IMG/VR virus record: IMGVR_UViG_3300010334_002189
Span: 1-59,685 of that record
Strand: one strand, 5' to 3'
Origin: a virus
Length of the DNA: 59,685 nt
The position numbers and the translations under genes were made by a program. The notes under the pieces were generated by a model. The model saw nothing but the letters and a program-made list of their open reading frames with translations, made no database searches and was not told where the DNA came from. The stretch's first letter is position 1. Each line of letters opens with the position of its first letter. Shown piece by piece: positions 32,741 through 42,358 of this stretch.

Positions 32741-33726
32741 GCTCGACTCTTAAATTCTACTGAGTTGTACCAATCCCATGCACTACGCACAATATTATCA
32801 ATCTTGCTGTTCTCTGGTACCCATCCCATTTGCATTTTAATTTTGTTAGAACTTGCAACCAGTACTTCAGGATCGCCGGCTCTTGCACCGCCAGTATGTA
32901 CCAAAACAGTTTTTCCAGTAATGCGTTCAACACTGGAAATAATTTCTCTAATGCTAACACCTTTACCAGTTCCTAGATTAAACTCAACACTGGGTACTTC
33001 CATGGTTTCTGCATACATGGTTGACAGGTAATGAGCATTGGCAATATCTTCAACATGCAAATAGTCTCTAATGCAAGTACCGTCGGGAGTAGAATAGTTT
33101 GTGCCGTTTAAAGTAAACACATCTTGGTTGACAATACTTTCCATAATTTTAGCAATTAGGTGCGTTGCCTTTTTCAATTGACCATGCCTGACCATGTTGT
33201 CTGCACCACAAGCATTGAAGTATCGCAACGATATAGTTTTGAATCCATATCCAAATGCACAATCTCTTAATACCTGCTCTGCCATAAGTTTACTGTGTCC
33301 ATATGGACTGATTGGAAGTCGAGGAGTTTCTTCTGTGATAGAATGGGCTCCGGGGTTTCCATAGATGGCGGCACTACCTGAGAAGACCACAGTCTTGTTC
33401 CAGCCATTGCGAGCCAACATTCCCAACATGTTGGCAGTATTACCAACATTATTTAAATAATAGGGTGCTGGATCTTGTATGCTTGGTCCCACTAGACTGG
33501 TTCCGGCAATGTGTATCAATGCAACAGGATTGTTTTGTATAATCAAACTGGTAAACATTGGATTGTTAAAGTCACCGTTGATATAACGATCGACTCTTTC
33601 TGTAATCCAAGGAGCAGTATTGTTGCGGTCTACACCAATGACATTGTAACCAGCATCTTTGAATTTTAAAACAGTCTGCCCACCAATGTAACCATTACAC
33701 CCTGTTATAGCTACCCATTTTTCCAT
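32737..33726 (-). CDS. galE: UDP-glucose 4-epimerase-like SDR enzyme
   Basis: The 329-residue product has GCNGYIGG (9-16, NAD-binding), SGSAAIYG and catalytic YGHSK (142-146), and ALRYFNACGAD-like SLRYFNACGAD, as in GalE. It interconverts UDP-glucose and UDP-galactose or related sugars, giving donors for the phage glycosyltransferases. Head-to-tail overlaps on both sides. Confidence 0.85.
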   Translation of the reverse strand: MEKWVAITGCNGYIGGQTVLKFKDAGYNVIGVDRNNTAPWITERVDRYINGDFNNPMFTSLIIQNNPVALIHIAGTSLVGPSIQDPAPYYLNNVGNTANMLGMLARNGWNKTVVFSGSAAIYGNPGAHSITEETPRLPISPYGHSKLMAEQVLRDCAFGYGFKTISLRYFNACGADNMVRHGQLKKATHLIAKIMESIVNQDVFTLNGTNYSTPDGTCIRDYLHVEDIANAHYLSTMYAETMEVPSVEFNLGTGKGVSIREIISSVERITGKTVLVHTGGARAGDPEVLVASSNKIKMQMGWVPENSKIDNIVRSAWDWYNSVEFKSRA

Positions 33727-34904
33727 TAGTACTTTGCCTCTGCAATATGGTCACGATATCTGTTACCGGCCCGATTCCATTGTTCACCTGTGCCTTGCAT
33801 GATATCTAGCACACGGTCGATAGTGCCATTGTTCCAATCACTAATCTTGCCTTGATTGACATGAACACCAGATAACTGAACTCGAAGTTTTTGTATGGCA
33901 TCATCTAACGACCAAGGAACATATAGTCTGGTATGATCATTGGCGAATGTTTCTGGAAAACTACGATAAGCAGGATACAAAACATTACAGCCAAGAGTGT
34001 CGGCCTCGCTGACGGTGTTTGAAACCCAGTCTTGTAAAGCACAATTAAACAGCACACGACTATCGTTGACAATATTATAGTACTCATTTTTATTAAGGTC
34101 CTCATAAATCTTGAGTTTTCCCTGTGCCGCCATTTTATAGGCACGCTCTAAGTATTTGGGATTGTTACTACGCAATGGTCCACCACTTAATACAGCAAAC
34201 TCAACTGGATTGTCAGGTTGTTCGGCATGCCACTTCTCAATGAGATCCATAAAGAAGTCTGGTTGCTTCTCTTGGTCAAACCTTGCGGCAAATACAACAC
34301 GATGAGCTCTTTCAGACCAGGACTTAACTTTATTATTAACTCGGCCAAGAACTTCTTCTTTGCCATATGCTAGACCGCTAATGTTATAGATAGGAGCAGT
34401 CCAATTAGCAATACGCATATGGGCAACCATCTCTTCATTTGTAGCAAGTACACCTGTGACAAAACAATTGACCATTTGTTCATATGTACTCATCCATTTG
34501 CTCATACCCCATACATGCACAAAGTCATCTGGGTCAATGGCCTGGGCCAGACAACGAACATATATGCGTGGTCGCAAGTTGGCAGGCACTTGATCTAGAA
34601 TGTAAGGCAAGCTTTCAATGCCGGGTTGAAACATGTCTTCAAAGTAGATGACATCTTCACTGGTGACATCACCACGGCGCATCATCTGCACCAGATTCAT
34701 CATCTGGCTCATACCAAAGTAACTGCGACCATGTGCGTCTAACACTTGACCAACACTGATTGCTTTGGTATTGTCAATGGTACTGCCGGGTACTAACACA
34801 TAGTCAATGCCCCGGCGTTTGAACACCGCTTCATTCCATTGCTGGAGTTGAAGGGTGTATCTTCCTTCATAGGGCTCCAAGCCCATATAAAAGAGCTTAC
34901 GCAT
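33726..34904 (-). CDS. GT-B glycosyltransferase (GT4-like)
   Basis: The 392-residue product has the two-Rossmann-domain rhythm of GT-B enzymes: VFAARFDQEKQPDFFMDLIEKW (start of the donor domain), KLKIYEDLNKNEYYNIVNDSRVLFNCALQDWVSNTVSEADTLG condensed around the EADTLG donor site, and a C-terminal helix. Shares 1 base with galE downstream. Acceptor unknown. Confidence 0.65.
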   Translation of the reverse strand: MRKLFYMGLEPYEGRYTLQLQQWNEAVFKRRGIDYVLVPGSTIDNTKAISVGQVLDAHGRSYFGMSQMMNLVQMMRRGDVTSEDVIYFEDMFQPGIESLPYILDQVPANLRPRIYVRCLAQAIDPDDFVHVWGMSKWMSTYEQMVNCFVTGVLATNEEMVAHMRIANWTAPIYNISGLAYGKEEVLGRVNNKVKSWSERAHRVVFAARFDQEKQPDFFMDLIEKWHAEQPDNPVEFAVLSGGPLRSNNPKYLERAYKMAAQGKLKIYEDLNKNEYYNIVNDSRVLFNCALQDWVSNTVSEADTLGCNVLYPAYRSFPETFANDHTRLYVPWSLDDAIQKLRVQLSGVHVNQGKISDWNNGTIDRVLDIMQGTGEQWNRAGNRYRDHIAEAKY

Positions 34905-35358
34905 TTACTACCTCATCGCGATCCAAGCGATTAGGCATACAGCACATACCATCTTCGGTATGCACAGTTTCACCTGCCCATGCACTCTTATAAAATCCCA
35001 CATGGATTTTAAGTGCCTTGTTTGCACGATCAACTGCACTTTGCACATTGATAGTGTAGGTGAAACTGCGATCACCTGTTGGCTCATGCCTACGCATTTC
35101 TGGCAAGTCAATGGCATAACCATAGATCATACCAGCATGGCACAGATCAGTAAGATACTGATTGTAGAACGCTAGTGGCAAGTGCCCTAGCTCTGCTGTC
35201 AACACACCGTCATATAACTCGCTAATTTTTAGCAAGTCAAACTTGATGTGGTTGATGTTAAGTCCAGCTCGGCGAGCCTGGTACTGCGGATTATAGTTTC
35301 CGCGATCTTTGCGTTCAAAACGAACGCGATTGTCAAGAGTATTGTTTGAGGCATCCAT
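34897..35358 (-). CDS. Hypothetical protein
   Basis: 153 residues from ATG 35358 (ATG 35367 also in frame); overlaps the QueD-like gene by 26 bases and the glycosyltransferase by 8. N-terminus basic (RVRFERKDRGNYNPQYQARR), then a domain with LDLPEMRRHE-like segment and DGMCCMPN. Not recognised. Confidence 0.58.
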   Translation of the reverse strand: MDASNNTLDNRVRFERKDRGNYNPQYQARRAGLNINHIKFDLLKISELYDGVLTAELGHLPLAFYNQYLTDLCHAGMIYGYAIDLPEMRRHEPTGDRSFTYTINVQSAVDRANKALKIHVGFYKSAWAGETVHTEDGMCCMPNRLDRDEVVNA

Positions 35359-35704
35359 TTTCGCCATCCTCCGAAATTTCAATCCAAATTTTACGATCTG
35401 TGTACTTTGATGAGATTTGACCATGTAGGTCATCTGCCATCATTTCGCAGGACTTGTGATTCAACTCAAGTGTTCCTTGGTTATATAAATTCTCCAACCA
35501 ACGCTTGAACTGAATAAACTCCACATCTCTATCGTCATGGAAGACTTCGAGATACACTTTAAAGTGGAACATGTGTCGATGAGGATGTCCTAAAAAAGAA
35601 ACATCATACTCGTCACCTGTTGCCAATTTAGCATCCGTAAGTGCAGCCGGATACCTATGAATGCCTTCCTTACGAAAGGTAACCCAAATCATGTCTTGTG
35701 ACAT
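35333..35704 (-). CDS. QueD/6-pyruvoyl-tetrahydropterin-synthase-like protein
   Basis: The 123-residue product has the size and motif order of the PTPS/QueD fold: His16 in IHRYPAA, GHPHRHMFHFKVYLEV (His40/42/44, cf. HGHxYxVxV), VEFIQFKRWLE (cf. DFxxLK), LNHKSCEMMADDL, and IEISEDGENGCLKQY (cf. ETxxxxxxY). A zinc-binding pterin enzyme is the best reading. QueD makes 6-carboxytetrahydropterin from the FolE product. It is divergent, so activity is not certain. Confidence 0.55.
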   Translation of the reverse strand: MSQDMIWVTFRKEGIHRYPAALTDAKLATGDEYDVSFLGHPHRHMFHFKVYLEVFHDDRDVEFIQFKRWLENLYNQGTLELNHKSCEMMADDLHGQISSKYTDRKIWIEISEDGENGCLKQYS

Positions 35705-35713
35705 GTTATTCCT

Positions 35714-35935
35714 TTACTCGATGTAATTATTTGCTTTTAAGTAGACCCACAACTTCCAGTCAATTGCCTGAGCAAATTCTAAAAGCTTGTCCATTTTTTT
35801 GTTAAGATCAGCAATCCCAGCATCTCCACCTACAGCTGTCTCAGGTGCTTCTTCTCTAACAGGTGCGCCAGCAGTTTTTGGAACTGGTCGCTTAATTGGT
35901 TTAGTAAAATTACCAACCTTGACTTCGTCGTTCAT
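35714..35935 (-). CDS. Hypothetical coiled-coil protein
   Basis: 73 residues: a Pro/Ala/Glu-rich first half and a helical second half (IADLNKKMDKLLEFAQAIDWKLWVYLKAN). Between the QueD-like gene and the gene next to dpdA. Not recognised. Confidence 0.55.
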   Translation of the reverse strand: MNDEVKVGNFTKPIKRPVPKTAGAPVREEAPETAVGGDAGIADLNKKMDKLLEFAQAIDWKLWVYLKANNYIE

Positions 35936-35951
35936 TTCATTTTCCTTAAAT

Positions 35952-36473
35952 TTAATTAACAGGGCTATCGCCTTGGTAGGCTATCCACGGAGTAAAATAC
36001 TTCCTATCAGTTAAGTCACTTAAAGGAACGCACCACACCCCAGGATTCGTTTTGTTAAAACCTTTATCGTCGATTTTAACGGTTGTATTGTAGTTAAGCA
36101 ATCTAGTGTATGGTAGTTTGGCCGAAATCATTGGAATGACGCGATGTTCGTCACTGGCCATACTTTCTAAAAATCCCTCAACTTGACTTAGCTGTATATC
36201 AACTGTGACATAGTGAATACTCTGATCTTCAAGCACCTTATTGATCATGTCGTCAATTGATCGCCAAACATCGTGATTGTCATTTTCCACATGGTGCAGA
36301 CTCATATTAGCACCAATGTAAATGTGACCAATCTTTTTCTCTTTGGCAAGTTTTACAATTTCCTCACCAGGATGGATACCAACTACAAATAGTGTATTCA
36401 TTCCAAGTGCAGGGCTGTGTTCAACTTCAATGCCAGTAAAGAAGTCCGGTGCAACGCGATCAATAGACATCAT
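35952..36473 (-). CDS. Hypothetical protein next to DpdA
   Basis: The 173-residue alpha/beta product contains FFTGIEVEHSPALGMNTLFVVG and IGHIYIGANMSLHH, suggesting a TIM- or Rossmann-like core. Its ATG overlaps the dpdA-like stop (ATGA), so the two are probably made together; it is the best candidate here for an unnamed partner of DpdA. Family not recognised. Confidence 0.6.
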   Translation of the reverse strand: MMSIDRVAPDFFTGIEVEHSPALGMNTLFVVGIHPGEEIVKLAKEKKIGHIYIGANMSLHHVENDNHDVWRSIDDMINKVLEDQSIHYVTVDIQLSQVEGFLESMASDEHRVIPMISAKLPYTRLLNYNTTVKIDDKGFNKTNPGVWCVPLSDLTDRKYFTPWIAYQGDSPVN

Positions 36474-38029
36474 TCATCCTTAAGCGATTGTTCAAGTTCA
36501 GTTAGTTTAGGATCGTTCATATCATCAAACTCTCCACCTTCTGCCATTTCATTTGCACTGGTACCATCACCAGTGGTAAAAATATCATGCACAGCTTCTG
36601 CACCACTCTTACGAGTCTTGCGTCCAGAGAACTCACTTAGCAATGCAGAACTTTGTTCTAACAATTCATATGGGTTCTCAACTCTAAACACTTGATCTAC
36701 TAGTTCCATTATGTATAATACATTACGAGGTACCCATAAGTCAACCTGTCCTTCCTGACTTCTTTGCCGACCTTTGCGCCATTCGGCTGGGTCTGGACGA
36801 TTCAACTTGTGTGCAATGTCAGCAAGTGTGTTGGCTCGCTGTACACTTTCAATGTGTTGGTAAACATTATGGCCCATAATAAGACTATAACTGAATGTGT
36901 CCCAACTTGTTCTTGAAACCTTACCATTTTTATTTTCTTGACCTGGTTTGTAATAGCACACATCGCCCATGGTCAAGCGTTCACCGATTGGACTGTTCCA
37001 AGGCCATGGAATTTTAGATCCACTTAGGTCTCGGTTATCCACAGCCTTTTCCATCACATAGGTAAAGCGATCATTGCTATGCACATGTTGTGTATAGCTT
37101 AGTCCGTATGCCACAGAAACAAATGGACTTGCACAATCATATGTTACTAGCATGTTTGGATTGACATGTTCTCGCAATGCTCGCTGAATTGCAGTTAAGA
37201 AAATTGTCCATTCTAAACGACTTGTGCCCAAGAAGTGAATGACATCCTTACCTGGCGCCAACATACCTTCGTCACGCATTTGAATTAGTCTACGGAGAAC
37301 CAAGTGTGCGTCTTGCATGTTGTTACCACCCATTGCCCAACCTTCAAATGGGAAGTGTTTAACATTGTCGTACCAAATGTCTGCTTCTTCATTGTTACTA
37401 CCCTGTAACACATTTAGAAACTTTGTTTTGTTTTGTCGATTGGCCAAGAACCATGCATTGTTGTAAAGTGTGCCATCCAAACATTGTTGGAATGACTTTA
37501 GACCAGTGCGTTCGTTCAGTGGTGGTCGTGCCGCCCAGGTTGGAATATCCAATACCATCGAATAGTCAGCAGTATGCTCTAACCAATTTAAAATTGCGCC
37601 GCGAGTCTTGTCTGCAGAACCTTTGTAGCCAGCATCACCTGGCTTCTCCATAAAGTTTTCCCAGTCAAACTTGATGACACCTTTTGCAATTTGGAATCCA
37701 CCAGAGTCGCCTAGAATAAAAGTATTCTTGCGATCTCGTTGTTGAACCATTGCTTCTTCTTTGTCAGTCTTCTTGAGATCCAGCTGTGCATGGCCCGCAG
37801 AATATAGTGCATAAGGATAGTAAAAGTATGCTTGTTCCTTGTTAAGGAAGTTCATACCCTCAATACCATTTTCAAATTCTTTTGGAACACGGTCAGCTTT
37901 TACACTAACGCCGGGCTCGTTTCGTTCTTTACTAATAATGGTATTGTAAAAAGATGAGATACTAGGCAAGAAAACTGCATAGTCTTCATTCTTAGCCCAC
38001 AAGTCAACTTTACTTTTTTTACTTGGCAT
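36470..38029 (-). CDS. dpdA: TGT-like DNA transglycosylase (DpdA-like)
   Basis: 519 residues from ATG 38029, 4 bases after the clamp stop. TGT-family motifs occur in order: GDSGGFQ (Asp108), MVLDIP (Asp161), FLNVLQGSN (cf. IVQGG), GWAMGGN (cf. AIGGL), VIHFLG (cf. YLMGVG), and TYDCASPF (Asp298, cf. FDCVxPTR, nucleophile). There is no C-terminal zinc Cys cluster of tRNA enzymes. Phage DpdA proteins swap guanine in DNA for a 7-deazaguanine. Location beside clamp and polymerase, with folE, queE and a queD-like gene nearby, supports a DNA rather than tRNA role. Confidence 0.8.
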   Translation of the reverse strand: MPSKKSKVDLWAKNEDYAVFLPSISSFYNTIISKERNEPGVSVKADRVPKEFENGIEGMNFLNKEQAYFYYPYALYSAGHAQLDLKKTDKEEAMVQQRDRKNTFILGDSGGFQIAKGVIKFDWENFMEKPGDAGYKGSADKTRGAILNWLEHTADYSMVLDIPTWAARPPLNERTGLKSFQQCLDGTLYNNAWFLANRQNKTKFLNVLQGSNNEEADIWYDNVKHFPFEGWAMGGNNMQDAHLVLRRLIQMRDEGMLAPGKDVIHFLGTSRLEWTIFLTAIQRALREHVNPNMLVTYDCASPFVSVAYGLSYTQHVHSNDRFTYVMEKAVDNRDLSGSKIPWPWNSPIGERLTMGDVCYYKPGQENKNGKVSRTSWDTFSYSLIMGHNVYQHIESVQRANTLADIAHKLNRPDPAEWRKGRQRSQEGQVDLWVPRNVLYIMELVDQVFRVENPYELLEQSSALLSEFSGRKTRKSGAEAVHDIFTTGDGTSANEMAEGGEFDDMNDPKLTELEQSLKDE

Positions 38030-38033
38030 ATTC

Positions 38034-38771
38034 TTACTTCTGTGTTGGAGTAATGTATTCGTAAGCAATTAAGCCACTGTTAAATTCAACCTTGGTAGCT
38101 CGCTCACTGATGCTCAACACCGGTGTGCCTTGGCTACACATTTTAAATGCAGTTAACAAAGCCTGAATTGACAAGGATACTGGACGCTTCAAGGTTTGTG
38201 TAGTGTCAGCAAATACAAACTTACCTGCATGACCACCACCAGCACTTCCACCAAAGCTAAAAACCAACTTGCCATTCTCTGTGCTTGCAGTTAAATTTGG
38301 GTCAATGGTGGCATACAATGTACCGCGCTGGCTCAGCTCACTGATTTTATTTGCTTGTGGACTAACAACTACTTCCCAAGTTGTGCCGTTAAAACTACGA
38401 CTCTTGGTCTTCATCAGGTTAGTTGGCGTCAAACGATATTCGTCATTGTTGCCGTCTGCATTGTTGAATGCCAAACGATCAACATCACCTTTGTTGTTTG
38501 ATCCAACTGTGACATTACACTTTTTTGTAACATCTGGATCTTTGTATAAGTTTGTCAAGCCAACAAAGAAGCCCAAGTTAAGCATGCCGCATGCCTCAGG
38601 AAACTCTGTGACCTTGTCCTTGCTGTTGGCAAGTACAGTCAGCAATGAATCTTCCGGATACGCAGTAAATTTTGTACTGTTTGGTTCTTGTTCAACCAGG
38701 ATCTCTTCAAAGATTCCTAGTCCTGCGATGTTTTTTGCTACATCAAGCGTAATGTCTTTTAGCATTGTCAT
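38034..38771 (-). CDS. 45: Sliding clamp, T4 gp45-like
   Basis: About 245 residues, close to T4 gp45 (228). Lies directly downstream of DNA polymerase on the same strand, with its own strong promoter and GGAG Shine-Dalgarno. The alternating strand pattern (VVVSPQANKISELSQRG..., ISERATKVEFNSGLIAYEYI) fits the clamp fold. In T4 the clamp tethers polymerase and also activates late transcription. ATG 38765 is a possible start 2 codons in. Assignment rests on size, context and weak motif resemblance. Confidence 0.65.
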   Translation of the reverse strand: MTMLKDITLDVAKNIAGLGIFEEILVEQEPNSTKFTAYPEDSLLTVLANSKDKVTEFPEACGMLNLGFFVGLTNLYKDPDVTKKCNVTVGSNNKGDVDRLAFNNADGNNDEYRLTPTNLMKTKSRSFNGTTWEVVVSPQANKISELSQRGTLYATIDPNLTASTENGKLVFSFGGSAGGGHAGKFVFADTTQTLKRPVSLSIQALLTAFKMCSQGTPVLSISERATKVEFNSGLIAYEYITPTQK

Positions 38772-38791
38772 GTTTCTCCGTTAATGTTACT

Positions 38792-38820
38792 ATTGTAGTT
38801 AGATTTAGATCTAAAGTCAA
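38792..38820 (-). promoter_or_regulatory. Sigma-70 promoter TTGACT-N17-TACAAT
   Basis: -35 TTGACT (38820-38815), -10 TACAAT (38797-38792), spacer 17. It gives a leader of about 14 bases with GGAG before the clamp ATG, and could feed dpdA and genes after it. Confidence 0.83.
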
Positions 38821-38836
38821 CTGCTTGTTCTCCGTT

Positions 38837-41485
38837 TTAAGAAAACAAGTCATCGATAAAGCCTCGGTCCTTACTTTGGTTCAAGTCCCAATGTAATACA
38901 CCTAGCAAGTTTTCAATCTTACTGTCAATGATGGTTTCTTCCATTGCAGTATGATCAAATGGTAATAGCTTAAACCAATCTGGAAGATTCAATTCGTCAA
39001 TTGGATAAGCAATAGATGTTATGTTGTAGTTGTTGGATCTCAGTTTACAAACAATGGCTTTTTGACCATCCGTTATTTCCATACTTCGGTTGTCACTGTG
39101 CGCCTGCTTGAATCGATTCCAGTTGATGGCCGCCATGGCATGACCAACTCCGCACTTGCCAGTCTTTTCGTAAACAGCAGTATGTTTAGTTAGATTGTTC
39201 ACACGCTTGGGGGTGCCCTTTTCCCAACCAGGTCTGCTCTTGAACTCCTCACGGAACTGTTTGACACGGGCCATGACCTCATATTCAGTTTTACCTTCCA
39301 GGGTCATAGTCAATGCTTCTTCCAAGAACCGTTGCATGAACTCTGGAGTGTCTGCTCGCTTCATGTCCAGACCCATGGCTTTCAGTTCGCCCAGTGATCC
39401 ATTTGTATCTTTGCGCTTGCCTTCCTTGTCAAAGATAAGAACAGCATAACGCTTCTTGGTCATGTAGATGCCTTTGCTGGCAACCAGTTCTCGACCTGCT
39501 TTGATAATCTCACCCTGGGCTTGTGGACAATTAAATGCGGTATTCATAAATGCCGGAAAGGTATCATTTACCTGTTCGCTTATTGCATCATACAGTTCAA
39601 TGATCTTTTCTTTGGTCCATTCAAATTGACCATTCTCAATTTGTTCTTTGAAGATGGGATATGCACTGAAGTAAACAGAGTCAGTGTCACCATAGATAAT
39701 TGCTTTACCTGTGTGATCATGCTCTCCAGTTAGGCTGTCGTTGACACTTCCTGCCATGTGTCTGGCAACAAGCCGACCGCATAAGGTAGTACTTTGTCCT
39801 AGTCGTTGATCAAAGAACCTCGAACCTGCATTCAACAACGCACCATACGCAGAGTTCAAGTTAATTTTCTTAACCAACTGCCGTTTGTCCCAAAACTCAA
39901 CCTCTTCAGGAGTCGTTGCTTCTTTGAGTTTCTTTTGTAATTCTTTACGCTCGGCGTACCAACGCTCTAGCAGTCCAGGTATGATACCTTTGTTGGTATA
40001 GTTAAAGATTGTACCGTTGCCACTGATAATCAAAGGTTGTCCACTAAGGAATACATAATCGTACACTTGTGCAGAACTCATTTGTGTACTGGTTCCATCA
40101 GCCCAATCAACTGTTTCAGTTTGTCCAATGTCCCTGGCCATTACACTTTCATACTCGTAGCAAGCAAACTTGCCATCCCAAAAGTCTGCAATACCCCGAC
40201 CAGAAGCAATGCTGTCATCAATACCGGCCAGTGTGCGTGTCTGTCTAACTTGACCAACAATGGTTTCTGGGCTCATGTTCAGCGCACGAATTAGAGATGG
40301 ATACAGACTGTTAATGTCCATACTTCCGATCCACTCATGCATGCCTGCTTTGGGCACAGCAACATACGCACCTGCCGCGGCATTGTCCTTGGCATCTTCA
40401 CTGCGCCGTGGACGATCTGGAACCACCATACCTAGACCATGTGCCTCATTGATGACTGCTTGGTCTGTAACTGCCACCGCACCCAATGTTGCACGAAGTC
40501 CAACGGTATTGGCATGACTAATAAGATTAGTAAGTTCAATAAATTGCAACTTGGCATCTAATTTTTTAAGCAAGATGACGTCTTGTCTGTTGTAGGCAAT
40601 AAACTTTTCAAAATCATTATTGTACAACTGATCCAATGAGCCTTCATATGGTATTTTCTTTTCACCAATCTCGTACTCACCAATGGCATCCAAGCGATAG
40701 GTATGCATCTCGTGATAGTTGTACTTGCGATACAGTTCAAGATAGTCCAGGTGAACTCGACCAATTGGATCGTAAGTTTCCAATGTTCTGCCATACTTTT
40801 CAAACTCTCGCTTTTTAGGAAACTGATCCCACAAGCAAAACTTGCGTGTTTGTTCTTTGCTCAGTACACGGCTGATACGATTTGTAGTGTATGGGATATC
40901 AAATCCTTCACTGTTCCAGCCACTCATTACATCTGCATCATCAATCAAGTCAAGAAACATTTCCAACATTTCTTTTTCATTGGAACACAAGATTGTATCA
41001 TCAAATCGTTTAACAATGTCCTCAGCCTGTGGCTGTGGCATTGCATCTGGCTTGAGAACCAGTGTAACAGTCCTGTCTAGCCACCCCAGGTGTACTGTGA
41101 TTGCTGTAATGGTATTAAAAGGATCACTGGGATCAGCAAAGCCCTTGACCTTATCGTATGCAACCTCAATGTCAAAAAATGCAACATGAAGTTTAGGTGC
41201 TTCTTGACCGCCATAGATTTCTTCTAGACATCGATTCAACGGTCTATAGTCGCTTTCACATAACTTTTTGTTGCTGTGAATACGCCGTTCTTTGTCAAAT
41301 GCTGTGGCATTGCTCAAAAGCACTCGGCTGACTCTGTTGCCAGCAATGTCAGTGAACTTGCCTTTGTTGTCAGGATAGTACAAGACATACTTTGCTGGAT
41401 ACTCTTTGAGCACCCTCTTGCCATCCACTCGTTCTACAACATGGATGATTTCTTTTTTCTTATCGTGATATGCGTCAATGAACAT
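38837..41485 (-). CDS. 43: Family B DNA polymerase, T4 gp43-like
   Basis: 882 residues. The 3'-5' exonuclease motifs are FFDIE (Asp105, Glu107), NSEGFD (191-196) and YNRQD (298-302). Polymerase motif A is DINSLYPS from Asp390, motif B is KKINLNSAYG (539-548), and motif C is YGDTDSVY (598-605). Length matches T4-type replicative polymerases, and the gene seems intact. It replicates the phage genome together with the clamp encoded next to it. No promoter is seen directly upstream, so it probably relies on the transcript from 45348-45376. Confidence 0.97.
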   Translation of the reverse strand: MFIDAYHDKKKEIIHVVERVDGKRVLKEYPAKYVLYYPDNKGKFTDIAGNRVSRVLLSNATAFDKERRIHSNKKLCESDYRPLNRCLEEIYGGQEAPKLHVAFFDIEVAYDKVKGFADPSDPFNTITAITVHLGWLDRTVTLVLKPDAMPQPQAEDIVKRFDDTILCSNEKEMLEMFLDLIDDADVMSGWNSEGFDIPYTTNRISRVLSKEQTRKFCLWDQFPKKREFEKYGRTLETYDPIGRVHLDYLELYRKYNYHEMHTYRLDAIGEYEIGEKKIPYEGSLDQLYNNDFEKFIAYNRQDVILLKKLDAKLQFIELTNLISHANTVGLRATLGAVAVTDQAVINEAHGLGMVVPDRPRRSEDAKDNAAAGAYVAVPKAGMHEWIGSMDINSLYPSLIRALNMSPETIVGQVRQTRTLAGIDDSIASGRGIADFWDGKFACYEYESVMARDIGQTETVDWADGTSTQMSSAQVYDYVFLSGQPLIISGNGTIFNYTNKGIIPGLLERWYAERKELQKKLKEATTPEEVEFWDKRQLVKKINLNSAYGALLNAGSRFFDQRLGQSTTLCGRLVARHMAGSVNDSLTGEHDHTGKAIIYGDTDSVYFSAYPIFKEQIENGQFEWTKEKIIELYDAISEQVNDTFPAFMNTAFNCPQAQGEIIKAGRELVASKGIYMTKKRYAVLIFDKEGKRKDTNGSLGELKAMGLDMKRADTPEFMQRFLEEALTMTLEGKTEYEVMARVKQFREEFKSRPGWEKGTPKRVNNLTKHTAVYEKTGKCGVGHAMAAINWNRFKQAHSDNRSMEITDGQKAIVCKLRSNNYNITSIAYPIDELNLPDWFKLLPFDHTAMEETIIDSKIENLLGVLHWDLNQSKDRGFIDDLFS

Positions 41486-41502
41486 GTAGTATGTATTTTA
41501 CT

Positions 41503-41898
41503 TTAATAGAAGTGTTTGGCCAGTGCATCGCGCAACTTTTCTGAATCAACTTCAATTTCAAGTTCTTTGAGAGTGTTGGTCATCACATGCTCTAGGTCTT
41601 CAAATCGATAGATAGCATTATGCAATCCCAAGTAGCCAGCACCTTGTGCGGCGGCATAGGCTTCTGGTCCCCAACCAAAGGTGCCATACAAGACACCTCG
41701 GTAACTACGCCGTTCATCTAATTCACCTTGACATAACTTTTCAACAATGGCACAAAATGCCATCAACTGTTCCTCAGGTTCTAGACCTGAATAGTAAGTT
41801 TGGCACATGTCTTGATATTCTTTGGCCGCCTTGGCAAAACTTTTACCAGATTCATGTAGTGCATCCATTACTTCTTGTTTTTTAACGTCATCGGTCAT
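41503..41898 (-). CDS. Hypothetical protein
   Basis: The 131-residue acidic, largely helical product (EEQLMAFCAIVEKLCQGEL; a GYLGLHNAIYRFEDLEHVM segment) lies directly before DNA polymerase, with a 17-base gap. Not recognised. Confidence 0.6.
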   Translation of the reverse strand: MTDDVKKQEVMDALHESGKSFAKAAKEYQDMCQTYYSGLEPEEQLMAFCAIVEKLCQGELDERRSYRGVLYGTFGWGPEAYAAAQGAGYLGLHNAIYRFEDLEHVMTNTLKELEIEVDSEKLRDALAKHFY

Positions 41899-42092
41899 TT
41901 TTTAAACCTCGGCATGACTTCATTGCCTGCATATTCAAAACTTGATAGCATAGGTAACAATCCCTTCAAATCATCGGCAGGATGCCGCTCAATCATAGGC
42001 AAGCGATCACCGTCTATCAGCATAAAGTACAACTTTTCTGTACCGTCTACTATCTGATATTCAAAAATATATTCTAAATCTTCTACTGTCAT
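41895..42092 (-). CDS. Hypothetical protein
   Basis: The 65-residue product reads strand-rich and acidic (FEYQIVDGTEKLYFMLIDGDRLPMIE condensed); Shine-Dalgarno AGGAG. Overlaps the next gene by 4 bases. Not recognised. Confidence 0.58.
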   Translation of the reverse strand: MTVEDLEYIFEYQIVDGTEKLYFMLIDGDRLPMIERHPADDLKGLLPMLSSFEYAGNEVMPRFKK

Positions 42093-42121
42093 TCTTCAAC
42101 TCCTAAATCCAAGTCTGTCAT

Positions 42122-42358
42122 TTATAGGCTATGATCATCTTTCAACTTTTGTAACATTTCTTCTTCGGCATGTTCACGCCACTCAGTGAGCCATGTACTG
42201 CTGTCGCATTCTCTTACATGCGCCATTACTCGCTTACGCCCTGCACCTTCCATTCCTTCTCCCAAGAAGAAATGCATTACTACATGTCCGTGGTGCATGA
42301 TTTCAATTATCATTGAATCATGTTTGGCATTGCGCCAGCTAAATTCTTGGTACATCAT
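42122..42358 (-). CDS. Hypothetical protein
   Basis: 78 residues with several Met and His (MIIEIMHHGHVVMHFFLGEG) and an acidic helical tail. ATGA overlap with the gene upstream. Not recognised. Confidence 0.55.
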   Translation of the reverse strand: MMYQEFSWRNAKHDSMIIEIMHHGHVVMHFFLGEGMEGAGRKRVMAHVRECDSSTWLTEWREHAEEEMLQKLKDDHSL

